Assembly: GCA_016710985.1 (NCBI GenBank)
Contig: JADJTX010000030.1
Coordinates: forward strand, 24,495 to 88,494
Direction: 5' to 3'
Length of the DNA stretch: 64,000 nucleotides
Source: Ignavibacteria bacterium
GTDB lineage: Bacteria; Bacteroidota; Ignavibacteria; Tepidaquicellales; Tepidaquicellaceae
Shown here: one piece after another, positions 17,364 to 26,680 of the stretch
How the letters are laid out: the number at the start of each line of letters is the position of its first letter
Numbering within the stretch: position 1 is the first letter of the stretch
The notes under the pieces: generated by a model
Databases searched by the model: none
What the model saw: only the letters and a program-made list of their open reading frames with translations
Told to the model about the DNA's origin: nothing
Program-made: the position numbers and the translations under genes

Positions 17364-17783
17364 TTAGTTTAAAAAATCTTTAGTATTGATTCCTTTCCAG
17401 TTTCCGTACTTTTCAAGATCTGTCTGAATGGATTTAAAAAGTGCTGCAAAAAGCATTGCATCATCAGCCATCCCGAATACCGGCAGCATATCAGGCACCA
17501 TATCAAATGGATTTACAAAATAAAGTATGGCTGCAGCGATCATTGCTATTGATCTCCAGGGTATATCAGTATAACTCTTGTTTCTGAAATCCTTTATGAG
17601 GCTCATTGCAAGTTTCATCTGTTTAATGAACCTGCTGAATTTGCTGCTGTCTAATGCTGAAGACTTAACATGAACTTTCTTCTCTTCAGAAACTATCTGG
17701 TCAAGTTTATTCCTGTCTATTTTGGACGTTTCAATCTCAATTTCTTCAAAGATATCTTCGTTTATTCCGTTGTAGTTTTTCAT
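17364..17783 (-). CDS. YkvA/DUF1232 family membrane protein
   Basis: The 139-residue protein has a charged N-terminal half and a C-terminal DUF1232 domain with the family core YFVNPFDMVPDMLPVFGMADD (only the first 20 residues form the recognised core). DUF1232 proteins have one or two membrane segments and no defined function. It lies directly upstream of the YmdB-type phosphodiesterase, and the two are probably cotranscribed. Confidence 0.85.
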   Translation of the reverse strand: MKNYNGINEDIFEEIEIETSKIDRNKLDQIVSEEKKVHVKSSALDSSKFSRFIKQMKLAMSLIKDFRNKSYTDIPWRSIAMIAAAILYFVNPFDMVPDMLPVFGMADDAMLFAALFKSIQTDLEKYGNWKGINTKDFLN

Positions 17784-17897
17784 TTGTCAAAATTTTACAG
17801 CACAATATATTATTATTTGATACGTAATTCAATTCTTTACAAGAGCGTATAGAATAACAACGACCTCAATCCATCAAAAAAGAGTAAAAAAATCTTT

Positions 17898-17926
17898 GCC
17901 ACAAATTTCACAAATTCGCACAAATA
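17898..17926. repeat. Dispersed CACAAATT-type element, copy 2
   Basis: A more diverged copy of the element at 15466, reading GCCACAAATTTCACAAATTC then GCACAAATA. It lies between the DUF1232 gene and the G+C-rich MFS gene. Confidence 0.7.
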
Positions 17927-18036
17927 AAAAAAATTGATAGATCGATGAAATGTTAAAAGGTAAGGACAGCAATCACATCGATGCAATTTGAAAGTCTGTG
18001 TAATTTGCATATCAAAGATAATATTATAACTGTTTA

Positions 18037-19260
18037 TTAAGAGTTTGGCTGGTTGTGTTCCATTCTTCTACCTGCTGGAGCGCTCATTGCAAGGTAACAA
18101 AAGGCAATCGCTATTCCCAGTAATAAGCATCCATACCAAAGAACGGATCTTCCCAAGTTATCGTACACCCAACCCCCTGCTATCGGACCAATGAAATATG
18201 CAAGTCCCCAGGCTGAGCCATAGATACCCTGATAGACGCCCCGCAATTCCGGCGGAGACAGATCGGCAATGATGGCCGGTGCAACTGATGTTGCCCCAAT
18301 CTCACCCAGAGTCCAGTTTGCCACACTGATCATAAACAAAATCAAAGTATCAGCAAAAACCGTAAAGCCAAATCCAAGCCCCAGTAAAACAGCCGCGACT
18401 GCAATCGCCCGAAAGCGATTCCATTTGACAGCCATGTTACTTATTGGGATAGTGATCAGTATGATCAGGAATCCATTGACTGCAATTGCTGCCCCGTATT
18501 CTCCGGGACTCAGCCCGCGTGACTGCATGTCGAGCGGCAGGGTGACGTATCCCTGCATGTAAATGATTGCGACAAATAACCCGATCAATGAAAAGATCAG
18601 AAGGATAGGTTCGCGTTTGAGTTGTTGAATACGTACTTTGAAAGAGATATGTGTATTTTTATGAGACGCCTCAGGGCGTGTTTCATGAATCCCGAACAGA
18701 ACAATCAAACCGAAGATGAATGTGGTTACTGCATCAGCAATAAAGAGTATCATATAATCGTAGCCGGCTAAGATTCCCGCTAAAAGAGGAGCAACCGCTG
18801 CGCCTAAGTTTATCGCCCAGTAATTGTATCCATACGCGCGTGTCCGGAATTCCGGTGAGACCATGTCTGCAATTGCCGCACCTACAGCCGGCCGGGAAAT
18901 ATCAGTGAAAAATCCTACAATGAATGTAAATAGTGCAATGAACGAAATGTCGGTTGCCAGTCCCAACGCAACCATAAAGACCGGGGAAACAAGAAAACTG
19001 AGAAGCATTACGGGACGTCGGCCAAAGCGATCAGTGAGTTCACCGCCAATGAGCTGAGAGAAAAAGGAACCTGCCCCGAAGAGTGAAACCATTAATGTAG
19101 CCTGACTGATTGATATGCCTCTTTGCGCAGTGAGGTATAATGTTAGAAAAGGAATAACGAAACCGCCAAGCCGGCTGATAAGTGTGCCGCTCCACAGAAG
19201 CCAGTATGCAGGAGGCAATCCTTCGGTGAGAGAAGCAAGTCTTTTATTGTTTAAGATCAT
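18037..19260 (-). CDS. MFS drug-exporter-like transporter, likely acquired
   Basis: The 407-residue protein has 12 predicted membrane segments and the MFS motif A GGELTDRFGRRPVML after segment 2. Its architecture resembles the MdtH/YceL-type drug:proton antiporters; the substrate is not predictable. Sampled 60-base stretches are 48-50% G+C, compared with about 35% in neighbouring genes, and codon use follows that shift. This points to horizontal acquisition, although no integrase, transposase or direct repeat borders it. It is transcribed alone on the minus strand. Confidence 0.9.
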   Translation of the reverse strand: MILNNKRLASLTEGLPPAYWLLWSGTLISRLGGFVIPFLTLYLTAQRGISISQATLMVSLFGAGSFFSQLIGGELTDRFGRRPVMLLSFLVSPVFMVALGLATDISFIALFTFIVGFFTDISRPAVGAAIADMVSPEFRTRAYGYNYWAINLGAAVAPLLAGILAGYDYMILFIADAVTTFIFGLIVLFGIHETRPEASHKNTHISFKVRIQQLKREPILLIFSLIGLFVAIIYMQGYVTLPLDMQSRGLSPGEYGAAIAVNGFLIILITIPISNMAVKWNRFRAIAVAAVLLGLGFGFTVFADTLILFMISVANWTLGEIGATSVAPAIIADLSPPELRGVYQGIYGSAWGLAYFIGPIAGGWVYDNLGRSVLWYGCLLLGIAIAFCYLAMSAPAGRRMEHNQPNS

Positions 19261-19365
19261 AGGTTTCCATTGAACTATATAAAGTATATCAGATGTCCGG
19301 AGAATTAATAGCTCTTTTGTGGGATGCTCTTACTATTCAGGTCCACACTTACATTCATTGAACTC

Positions 19366-19869
19366 TTAGCTGAATGATTTTAACCCGAGAAGAATGAAGA
19401 ATAATAATATCTGAAACTGAAGAGTTATCAGACTCTTTTTATAGTTACCGAATTTTATTGAAGCAATTTTCGAACTTTCATATATCTGCTGAAGAAGGTC
19501 ATCCAAAAACTGTTCCGAATCCGTATTGTTAAAATCTTTTATAAAATCGTCTGCGCTGTTTCTCCCTGAAATATGTCCGAAAAAAACAATCTGAGATCCT
19601 TTCTTTCCGTTACTTTTAACTCCTCTGGGTAATATTGTATTAAGAAGAAAATATACAAAAATTATGAAAGCTATAAAAAACAGAATCAAAATAAATTTTG
19701 AATATAAACTTATTGAAAATAACTGCTGGAAATTAGTGATCACAAATGAGGTCGCGATCCCGTTAATAACCGAAAGTAAGTTAATTTTGGTGTCAGCAAA
19801 TCTTATGAGATTCTGTGTGCTTTCATATAATTTTAAAGCAATGTCTGTTTTTCTGAATGTATCTACCAT
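19366..19869 (-). CDS. Pycsar effector-like membrane protein (PycTM/DUF5706)
   Basis: The 167-residue protein matches the PycTM (DUF5706) pattern: an N-terminal helix ending RFADTKINLLSVINGI, membrane segment 1 (about 35-50), segment 2 (about 57-78), a soluble VFFGHISGRNSADDF motif, the helix QIYESSKIASIKFGNYKKS, and a last membrane segment at the C-terminus. In Pycsar defence, PycTM is activated by cUMP or cCMP made by a PycC cyclase and disrupts the membrane during phage infection. No cyclase gene lies in the window, so either it works with a remote partner or has another role. Family resemblance is good; the defence role is inference. Confidence 0.7.
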   Translation of the reverse strand: MVDTFRKTDIALKLYESTQNLIRFADTKINLLSVINGIATSFVITNFQQLFSISLYSKFILILFFIAFIIFVYFLLNTILPRGVKSNGKKGSQIVFFGHISGRNSADDFIKDFNNTDSEQFLDDLLQQIYESSKIASIKFGNYKKSLITLQFQILLFFILLGLKSFS

Positions 19870-19873
19870 TACA

Positions 19874-19909
19874 AGTTGAAAGTTAAAAGTTGAAAGTTAA
19901 AAAGTTGAA
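19874..19909. repeat. AGTTRAA heptamers upstream of the PycTM-like gene
   Basis: AGTTGAA and AGTTAAA alternate five times with a single extra A before the last unit. Unlike most other arrays here it lies just before a start codon (the minus-strand ATG at 19869), in the divergent spacer facing der. Confidence 0.85.
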
Positions 19910-20165
19910 AGTGACAACTTTTTGTTTGTAAATTCAAAAATCAATTTACAATTTTCTTTTCTATAATTTCATATTGAATTTACTACCTTTTCACAAATCG
20001 AAAAATTTGCAATTAGGAATATTGGATAAATTTATCTAAGTTGATAAGCATGATCTGTGACAAAGATGATTTATTGATTTCTATAAATTAAAGTATTAAT
20101 GAATTATCTTAAGTCAGATCCGGAATCAGATTCCATTCAACCATTAAAATCATAAAAATAAAAAT

Positions 20166-21527
20166 TTGGAAAACATAGTAGCAATAGTTGGAAGACCTAA
20201 TGTAGGCAAGTCAACACTCTTTAACCGGCTTGTCGGAGGACAGGTTGCAATAGTTCACGATACAAGCGGTGTAACGCGTGACAGAAATTACGGGGAAGTC
20301 GAATGGACAGATAAGAAATTTTTCCTTATAGACACCGGCGGTTTTGTTCCTGACTCCGAAGAAAGATTCGAAAAAGCAATCAGAACTCAGGTGAAGCAGG
20401 CAATCGATGAAGCAGATGTACTGCTTTTTGTAGTAGATGCAAAGAACGGCATTCACCCTGCGGATAAGGAAATTGCAGACATGCTCAGAAAATTTTCCAA
20501 AGAAAAGAAAATCATCTTAGTTACAAACAAAGTTGATATAGTTGATAAAGAGCCGAACGTCCTTGAGTTTTATTCTCTCGGACTCGGGGATCCGTTTCCG
20601 CTTTCGGCAATAAACGGATATAATTCCGGTGACCTTCTCGATGACATTACAAAAGACTTCCAGCCAAACACAGACGACAGCGATGACAATAAAATAAAGT
20701 TTGCGATCATCGGCAAGCCTAATGCCGGCAAGTCTTCAATTGCAAATGCGCTTCTGAATGAAGAAAGGAATATTGTAACTGAAATTCCGGGGACTACACG
20801 CGACACAATAGACTCAACATTAAAATATTACGGTGATGAGATCATTTTAATTGATACAGCAGGTTTAAGAAAGAAAGCTAAGGTAAATGAGTCAATTGAA
20901 TTTTATTCTACGGTGAGAACATACAAAGCCATAGAACGATGTAATGTAGCGATACTTGTTATTGATGCTTCGGATCTGCTGGAAGAGTTAAATAAATCTT
21001 CCGATATAAATCTTGCAACATTTAAACTGGATAAACAGGACGTGAAAATCATAGATGATGTGATAAATTTAAAGAAGGGTCTGCTGATCGTCATTAACAA
21101 ATGGGATCTTGTTGAAAAAGAAGCGAATACTGCTAAAATTGTAGAGCAAAAAATTACAGAACATCTTAAGAGCTACACATATCTGAAATTTATTTTCATC
21201 TCAGCTTTAACCAAACAAAGAATTCATAAAGTCATTGAAGAGGCAAAAGCCATATATGATGAAAGGGCAAGGAAAATTAAAACAAGTGAACTCAATGATT
21301 TCCTCATTAATGAGATTCGCCTCAAGCCTCCCCAGTCTCAGAGAGGAAAGGAAATCAAAATTAATTACGTCGCTCAGATTAGAACGTCACCGCCTGTATT
21401 TGCTTTTTTTACAAATGATCCTGACGGGATCGAAGATAATTACAGAAGGTTCCTTGAAAAAAAAGTAAGAGAGAAGTTTCCTTATAAAGGAGTTCCGATA
21501 GAACTGGTGTTTAAGAAAAAGAATTAA
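20166..21527 (+). CDS. der: Ribosome biogenesis GTPase Der (EngA)
   Basis: The 453-residue protein has two tandem GTPase domains and a C-terminal KH-like domain, the unique arrangement of Der, which helps assemble the 50S subunit. Domain 1 shows GRPNVGKST (9-17), DTGG (56-59) and NKVD (121-124). Domain 2 shows GKPNAGKSS (183-191), DTAGL and NKWD. The C-terminal part includes RTSPPVFAFF. Start is TTG at 20166, which gives the conserved N-terminus. The second domain carries an extra stretch (about LEELNKSSDINLATFK) before its NKWD strand that usual Der proteins lack. Confidence 0.96.
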   Translation: MENIVAIVGRPNVGKSTLFNRLVGGQVAIVHDTSGVTRDRNYGEVEWTDKKFFLIDTGGFVPDSEERFEKAIRTQVKQAIDEADVLLFVVDAKNGIHPADKEIADMLRKFSKEKKIILVTNKVDIVDKEPNVLEFYSLGLGDPFPLSAINGYNSGDLLDDITKDFQPNTDDSDDNKIKFAIIGKPNAGKSSIANALLNEERNIVTEIPGTTRDTIDSTLKYYGDEIILIDTAGLRKKAKVNESIEFYSTVRTYKAIERCNVAILVIDASDLLEELNKSSDINLATFKLDKQDVKIIDDVINLKKGLLIVINKWDLVEKEANTAKIVEQKITEHLKSYTYLKFIFISALTKQRIHKVIEEAKAIYDERARKIKTSELNDFLINEIRLKPPQSQRGKEIKINYVAQIRTSPPVFAFFTNDPDGIEDNYRRFLEKKVREKFPYKGVPIELVFKKKN

Positions 21528-21633
21528 TTCCGGTATGGTTTTATTAATTAAGATTGTTGTTTTATTAATTGTGACTTCATTACATTTTGAAAATTGCACG
21601 AGTTTCACTAATTGCATTGCAGTAATTTTTCTG

Positions 21634-21666
21634 ATTTAATTCGTGCTAATTTGTGAAATTCGTGGC
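21634..21666. repeat. Dispersed CACGAATT-type element, copy 3 (inverted)
   Basis: The reverse complement starts GCCACGAATTTCACAAATTA and continues GCACGAATTAAA, almost the same as 15466-15497. It lies between der and comM. Confidence 0.85.
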
Positions 21667-21763
21667 TGAAGACATTTAAACATCTGATTCATTTTAAAAT
21701 TTAGTTAGTTATCTTTTTGTGCCGGGCAGCACTTGAGAAAAACTAAATTAAATTTAAACTAAA

Positions 21764-23290
21764 ATGATTACAGAAGTTTTCACTGCCTCAACGTACGGAG
21801 TCGATGCTTATATTATAAGAGACGAGACTCACATAGACAAAACCCTTTTTGCTTTTGCTATTGTCGGACTTCCTGACAATGCAGTCAAAGAATCCAAGGA
21901 AAGGGTCGCCGCCGCAATAAAAAATTCCATGTTCCATTTTCCAATAAGAAGATACACTGTGAACCTCGCTCCTGCTGACGTTAAGAAAGAAGGTTCGGGA
22001 TTCGATCTTCCAATTGCTATTGGAATTCTTTGTGAAACATCTCAGGCTTCACCGGTAAAAGTTAAGGATTATGTTTTTGTCGGTGAACTTTCATTAGACG
22101 GAAAGCTCAGACCTGTATCAGGGATCTTACCAATAGCACTCGAAACAAAGAAGAATAAATTCAAAGGTATAATTCTGCCGGTTGAAAATGCAAAGGAAGC
22201 GGCAATAGTTGAAGAGATCGATGTTCATCCGTTTGAGACATTGACCGAGGTCATAGATTTTCTGAATGATGAGATCTGCCCGCAGCCTTTTAAGATCAAT
22301 GTAAAACAATTGTTCGAACAGGATCAGAATTATCTTGTTGACTTCGCTGATGTAAAAGGTCAGGCGGAAGTTAAAAGAGCAATGGAAGTTGCTGCAGCGG
22401 GCTCGCACAATATTATAATGATCGGGCTTCCCGGTTCGGGTAAGACGATGCTTGCAAAAAGACTTCCAACGATCCTTCCTCCGCTGACACTTGAGGAAGC
22501 ACTTGAAACAACAAAGATTCATTCCATTGCAGGAATTTTGCAAAACAACACCGCGATAATTTCCACAAGACCTTTCCGTTCACCGCATCATACTGCAAGT
22601 GACGTTTCGCTGGTAGGCGGGGGACCCAATGCAAAACCCGGTGAAATTTCTTTTTCACACAACGGGGTTTTATTTCTCGATGAACTTACTGAGTTTAAGA
22701 AAAACGTTCTTGAGGTAATGAGACAGCCGCTCGAAGACAGGATCGTTACCATTTCCCGTTCCAAAATAACAGTTCAGTATCCCTGCAATTTCATGTTGGT
22801 TGCGGCTATGAATCCCACTCCTGCCGGATCTCAGAAGGAAGCGTCTATGTATTCTGATTTTGATGTGCAGAAATTTTTATCAAAAATATCCGGACCAATT
22901 CTGGACAGAATAGATCTTCACATACACGTAAATCCGGTGAAGTATCAGGAGCTTTCGAGTAAAGCCGAGAATGAAAAATCGGAGAAAGTCAGGGAACGTG
23001 TGATTATTGCAAGGGACATTCAGCTTAACCGTTTCAAAGACAGAAAAGGACTTTATTCAAACTCTAATATGACATCAAAAGAGATAAAAGAATTTTGCAG
23101 GATAGATGCGGATTGTGAGAACTTAATGAAAATGGCGATCACAAAGCTCGGACTTTCGGCAAGAGCTTATGACAGGATTCTTAAAGTCAGCAGGACAATT
23201 GCTGATCTGTCGGGTGATGAGAATATTTTGACGTCGCATATTAGTGAAGCGATTCAATACAGGAGTCTTGACAGGACTAGCTGGGTGTAA
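21764..23290 (+). CDS. comM: ComM/YifB family Mg chelatase-like AAA+ ATPase
   Basis: The 508-residue protein has the N-terminal ChlI domain (GLPDNAVKESKERVAAA), a linker, the AAA+ domain with Walker A GLPGSGKT at 221-228, the FRSPHHTASDVSLVGGG loop, a Walker B FLDELTEF and a C-terminal Mg_chelatase_C domain with LSARAYDRILKVSRTIADL. ComM is a hexameric helicase that promotes branch migration during natural transformation. A ComEA-like protein is encoded about 6 kb away. The stop is followed within eight bases by a 12-unit nonamer array. Confidence 0.94.
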   Translation: MITEVFTASTYGVDAYIIRDETHIDKTLFAFAIVGLPDNAVKESKERVAAAIKNSMFHFPIRRYTVNLAPADVKKEGSGFDLPIAIGILCETSQASPVKVKDYVFVGELSLDGKLRPVSGILPIALETKKNKFKGIILPVENAKEAAIVEEIDVHPFETLTEVIDFLNDEICPQPFKINVKQLFEQDQNYLVDFADVKGQAEVKRAMEVAAAGSHNIIMIGLPGSGKTMLAKRLPTILPPLTLEEALETTKIHSIAGILQNNTAIISTRPFRSPHHTASDVSLVGGGPNAKPGEISFSHNGVLFLDELTEFKKNVLEVMRQPLEDRIVTISRSKITVQYPCNFMLVAAMNPTPAGSQKEASMYSDFDVQKFLSKISGPILDRIDLHIHVNPVKYQELSSKAENEKSEKVRERVIIARDIQLNRFKDRKGLYSNSNMTSKEIKEFCRIDADCENLMKMAITKLGLSARAYDRILKVSRTIADLSGDENILTSHISEAIQYRSLDRTSWV

Positions 23291-23297
23291 AAGATTT

Positions 23298-23405
23298 GAG
23301 TGTGTTGAGTGTGTTGAGTGTGTTGAGTGTGTTGAGTGTGTTGAGTGTGTTGAGTGTGTTGAGTGTGTTGAGTGTGTTGAGTGTATTGAGTGTATTGAGT
23401 GTATG
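23298..23405. repeat. 12 x 9 bp array at the comM 3' end
   Basis: The unit GAGTGTGTT repeats exactly, with the last three copies changed to GAGTGTATT/GAGTGTATG. The array starts 8 bases after the comM stop. Its complement, in the form of CACTCCACA/CACTCAACC units, lies at 23447-23481, so the RNA could fold into a long imperfect hairpin. The spacer is between convergent genes. Confidence 0.97.
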
Positions 23406-23446
23406 TTTTTAAATGTATGTATTAAAACTCTAAACACTTCGCACCT

Positions 23447-23481
23447 GCACTCCACACTCCACACACTCAACCCACTCCACC
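23447..23481. repeat. Inverted partner of the comM nonamer array
   Basis: Repeats of ACTCCACAC and ACTCAACCC type, complementary to the GAGTGTGTT array 40 bases to the left and placed just before the stop codon of the channel gene on the minus strand. The same unit recurs at 53399-53434. Confidence 0.85.
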
Positions 23482-23485
23482 ATAG

Positions 23486-24454
23486 TTAACCTGTTTTTAA
23501 TTCTAATTGAGGTAACGCAACTTTATAATACTCACTGATCTTATCGAGTTCAATTATTGTTTTACCGTCATCATCTTTTCCGTATAAACTTACAAACTTC
23601 GCTCCCCAAACAATTTCATTATATTTATAAGATGATCTTGAATGAACAACCTGAGCAAATGTATCGTCAAAACCTTTCAGCAGAATGAAAAACTCCGCAT
23701 CTATATCTTTTAGATCCTTTTCAGTCATTCCGGATAACGGACTGTCTTCATCAATAGGATGATTAACTGTCCAGGCAGTGGTGAAAAAACTTACTTTTCT
23801 GTATTCAAGTTTAAGGTTATAAAACATTGCTTTATCATTTTCGATTTTTGAAAGCAGAACATCGACCTCTACATCCACCATCTGATGGTCTCTTCGTTTA
23901 TTTGCTATCCTGAACTGAAGTCCCGATATGTCTTTATAGGGGGCAATTACTGCAGTATCACTATAAATTATTTTTGCTACCGGTTTGACAAATCTTCCGT
24001 AAAGCAAACCTGTTGCCAGTGCGAGAGAAAGTAATCCGGTAAGCGATTCTATCGAAGAAATTATATTTGAATAGACTCCAACCGGATTTATCCTTCCGTA
24101 ACCTACGGTTGTAAATGTTTGCGTACTGAAGAAAAATTCATTTAGAAATCTGTCAAAGTTATTATTTGTTTCGATACCTTCAAAGTTAGCATCACCGCCA
24201 ATGTAGTATAATGTTGCAAAGAAAATATTAACAACCAGGTAAGTTATCAGAATCAAACAACAAAATTTCACCCATGACATTGAAATAAGCCATTGATATA
24301 CACTGAATGATTCCCGGAATGGAATACCTTTTCTTTTTATGTTAAAACTCCCGTCACGGTTAATTACACGCTGGTTATCATCAAAAATGTTGTTTCCTAA
24401 TCCAAGATCAGTAACTTCTTTACCCCTTATTTTATTTTTTTTATAGGTATTCAT
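23486..24454 (-). CDS. Inward-rectifier potassium channel, KirBac type
   Basis: The 322-residue protein has a membrane helix (about 62-84), a pore loop with the potassium selectivity filter TVGYG at residues 116-120, a second helix (about 125-152) and a large C-terminal immunoglobulin-like domain typical of KirBac channels (FRIANKRRDHQMVDVEV, TAWTVNHPIDEDSPL). Such channels form tetramers in the inner membrane. Length is typical. It converges with comM and shares the repeat-filled 3' spacer. Confidence 0.93.
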   Translation of the reverse strand: MNTYKKNKIRGKEVTDLGLGNNIFDDNQRVINRDGSFNIKRKGIPFRESFSVYQWLISMSWVKFCCLILITYLVVNIFFATLYYIGGDANFEGIETNNNFDRFLNEFFFSTQTFTTVGYGRINPVGVYSNIISSIESLTGLLSLALATGLLYGRFVKPVAKIIYSDTAVIAPYKDISGLQFRIANKRRDHQMVDVEVDVLLSKIENDKAMFYNLKLEYRKVSFFTTAWTVNHPIDEDSPLSGMTEKDLKDIDAEFFILLKGFDDTFAQVVHSRSSYKYNEIVWGAKFVSLYGKDDDGKTIIELDKISEYYKVALPQLELKTG

Positions 24455-24548
24455 TAAATAATTACGATTTTTTGACCTCTATATTTCTACGGCTGCAGGT
24501 TTTTTCTTGTAATAGTAAATCCTGTTATTACATTATTTTAAAATCAAT

Positions 24549-26396
24549 CTATCTCGATCCTAATTTTATTTTTAATGTAACCATTTCCTTTTTTCGGAGA
24601 ACTACAACTTCTGCTTCTTCACCCGGTTTGAATTCACCCATTGCATACATGTAATCATAAATATTCTTTACATCCTTACCTCCGAATTTTATAATAATGT
24701 CCTCAGCCATTAATCCGCCTTTTTCAGCAGGGCTGCCCTCTTTTACTCCGGCTAATTTCATTCCCTCCTCTGTTGAAGAATAATCAGGTATCGTCCCGAC
24801 ATATACTTTTACACTTCCCATGGATCTTTTCTCATTGTCGCTGCTTACCACCTTAACAAAATCAGGTTTGACTTCCATTTTATCCAGTGTCATCGCGGTT
24901 TCATAAACAAAATTAGCGATCTGAACTTCACCGGCAGAATTGATTTTTTCATAATCATCAGCAGGTGAATGATAATCCGGGTGAGTCCCGGAAAAGAAAT
25001 GAAGCACGGGAATATTCTTTGCATAAAAGCTCGAATGATCGGAAGGTCCGAATCCATCAGGTGTTTTTGTTATTTTGAAATTGTATTCATTGTTCAGAGA
25101 ATCAAGCATGCCATCCCAGACCGGAGATGTTCCTGTACCGTAAATAATCAGCTTGTCATCCGTAAGTCGTCCGATCATATCCATGTTAAGCATTGCTGCA
25201 ATATTCATCTGTTCGAATAATTTTGATTTGGTAAAATATGCCGAAACAAGAAGTCCTGATTCTTCTGCACCAAAACCAATAAATAATATGCTTCTTTTAA
25301 GATCATCTTTTTTTAGAGTTGATATTTTCTGGGCGATCTCAAGCAGCCCGGCTGTACCGGAGGCGTTGTCATCAGCTCCGTTATGTATTTGTTTGTCATT
25401 GCCTGCATATAATGAACCGTACAGTCCATAACCCAGATGATCAATGTGAGCTCCGATTACAATGACTTCATTTTTCAAAACAGGATCATTGCCTTCCAGA
25501 AAACCAATTATATTATTTGTAGTAACTTTCACAGGTTCAACATTTGTTTCGATCAATGCTTTGGCGTTTTTTAAAACGAACGAATTCGGAGTCTTTGTAG
25601 AATCAATTTCATTTTGAATCTTAAGCATATCAAGACCGTTTTCCGTGAATATTTTTTCAATGATCTCCCGTTTACAGTCTATAACCGGTAAACCCGCATC
25701 CTGCAACACATTATCGTAAGTCATTCTTATGAGTTTGTCATCACCTGCATTCGGACCGTTTATAACGATTATTCCGGCAGCATTTCCGTCTCTCGCATTC
25801 AGTGTCTTGAATCTGGTTGGCTCATACTTTTCAAATGGATTGCTGTGAGCGTCACTTCCTCCCGGTGAATATTTCATCATCACAAGTATCTTTCCTTTTA
25901 TGTCAATGTCATTTCCGTTTTTATCCTTGTAGTCATCATAGTTTTGCTCGGGAGCTGAAATACCATAACCCAAAAACACTAATTCACCTTCAACTTTTCC
26001 CTTCCCGGAAAATCCAAACGGAATAAAGTCTTCTTCAACTTTAAATGTATTTTTTTGCTTCCCCATATCAACCTGGAATTCATTTACACCGGCTAATTTT
26101 ACATGTGTATAAATTTCGAACGGCTGAAAAAAGCCGATCTCGCCAGCGGGATTTACATTATATTTCTGAAATTCGTTTGCGATATAGCTTCCGGTAAGAG
26201 AATCCCCGATAGTTCCCGGAAATCTGCCTTCAAGCTCATCGGCTGAAAGATATTTTATATGCTGATAAATTTCTTCACCGGTAATCTCATTATTCCGGAC
26301 CTTTTCAATATTATCTTTATCATCTGAAGGGAGAAAATTAAAGGAATAAATACAAAAGGTCAGAACAAATGATGCTAATGTTAATTTTATTTTCAT
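24549..26396 (-). CDS. Secreted M28 aminopeptidase with PA and PDZ domains
   Basis: The 615-residue protein has a signal peptide, a protease-associated (PA) insert around residues 100-270, and an M28 zinc peptidase domain. The metal ligands lie in GAHIDHLGYG, NGADDNASG, GFGAEESG, MLNMDMIG and PSDHSSFY. A C-terminal PDZ domain (about 535-612) contains GVKEGSPAEKGGLMAEDIII. Such enzymes remove N-terminal amino acids from peptides outside the inner membrane. The gene stands alone on the minus strand, divergent from a lipoprotein gene. Confidence 0.92.
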   Translation of the reverse strand: MKIKLTLASFVLTFCIYSFNFLPSDDKDNIEKVRNNEITGEEIYQHIKYLSADELEGRFPGTIGDSLTGSYIANEFQKYNVNPAGEIGFFQPFEIYTHVKLAGVNEFQVDMGKQKNTFKVEEDFIPFGFSGKGKVEGELVFLGYGISAPEQNYDDYKDKNGNDIDIKGKILVMMKYSPGGSDAHSNPFEKYEPTRFKTLNARDGNAAGIIVINGPNAGDDKLIRMTYDNVLQDAGLPVIDCKREIIEKIFTENGLDMLKIQNEIDSTKTPNSFVLKNAKALIETNVEPVKVTTNNIIGFLEGNDPVLKNEVIVIGAHIDHLGYGLYGSLYAGNDKQIHNGADDNASGTAGLLEIAQKISTLKKDDLKRSILFIGFGAEESGLLVSAYFTKSKLFEQMNIAAMLNMDMIGRLTDDKLIIYGTGTSPVWDGMLDSLNNEYNFKITKTPDGFGPSDHSSFYAKNIPVLHFFSGTHPDYHSPADDYEKINSAGEVQIANFVYETAMTLDKMEVKPDFVKVVSSDNEKRSMGSVKVYVGTIPDYSSTEEGMKLAGVKEGSPAEKGGLMAEDIIIKFGGKDVKNIYDYMYAMGEFKPGEEAEVVVLRKKEMVTLKIKLGSR

Positions 26397-26680
26397 ATGT
26401 TTATTGTTTTCTTCAAACGTTTATATATCTATTAAAAAAATCAAGATAATAATTTTAAATATGTACTTAAAATTTAATCAAAGAATTACTGAGGATGATT
26501 TATTAATTATGATTTTTGGAAACAACTTTAACAAAATCCCGTATCCGCTCCATAATGAGTCTCTCAGTGTACACAGAATGAACAGATGCGACTTAAAGTA
26601 AATACATTGCCTTGTTTTAAAGAATGAATATTTTTAGTTTAATCAAATTTAATAATAAATTAATCAATCAAATATAAAAG

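Noticed and set aside
18037..19260. Genomic island with integrase or IS around the MFS gene
   Set aside because: No integrase, transposase, tRNA or flanking direct repeat can be seen; only the gene's composition is unusual.
23123..23489. Repeat-encoded frames (ECV or HST repeats) across the comM spacer
   Set aside because: They only translate the nonamer array and overlap the real comM and channel genes.
26404..26601. Possible 65-residue gene in the divergent spacer
   Set aside because: The composition is I/K/N-rich as expected of AT-rich spacer, with no recognisable motif.
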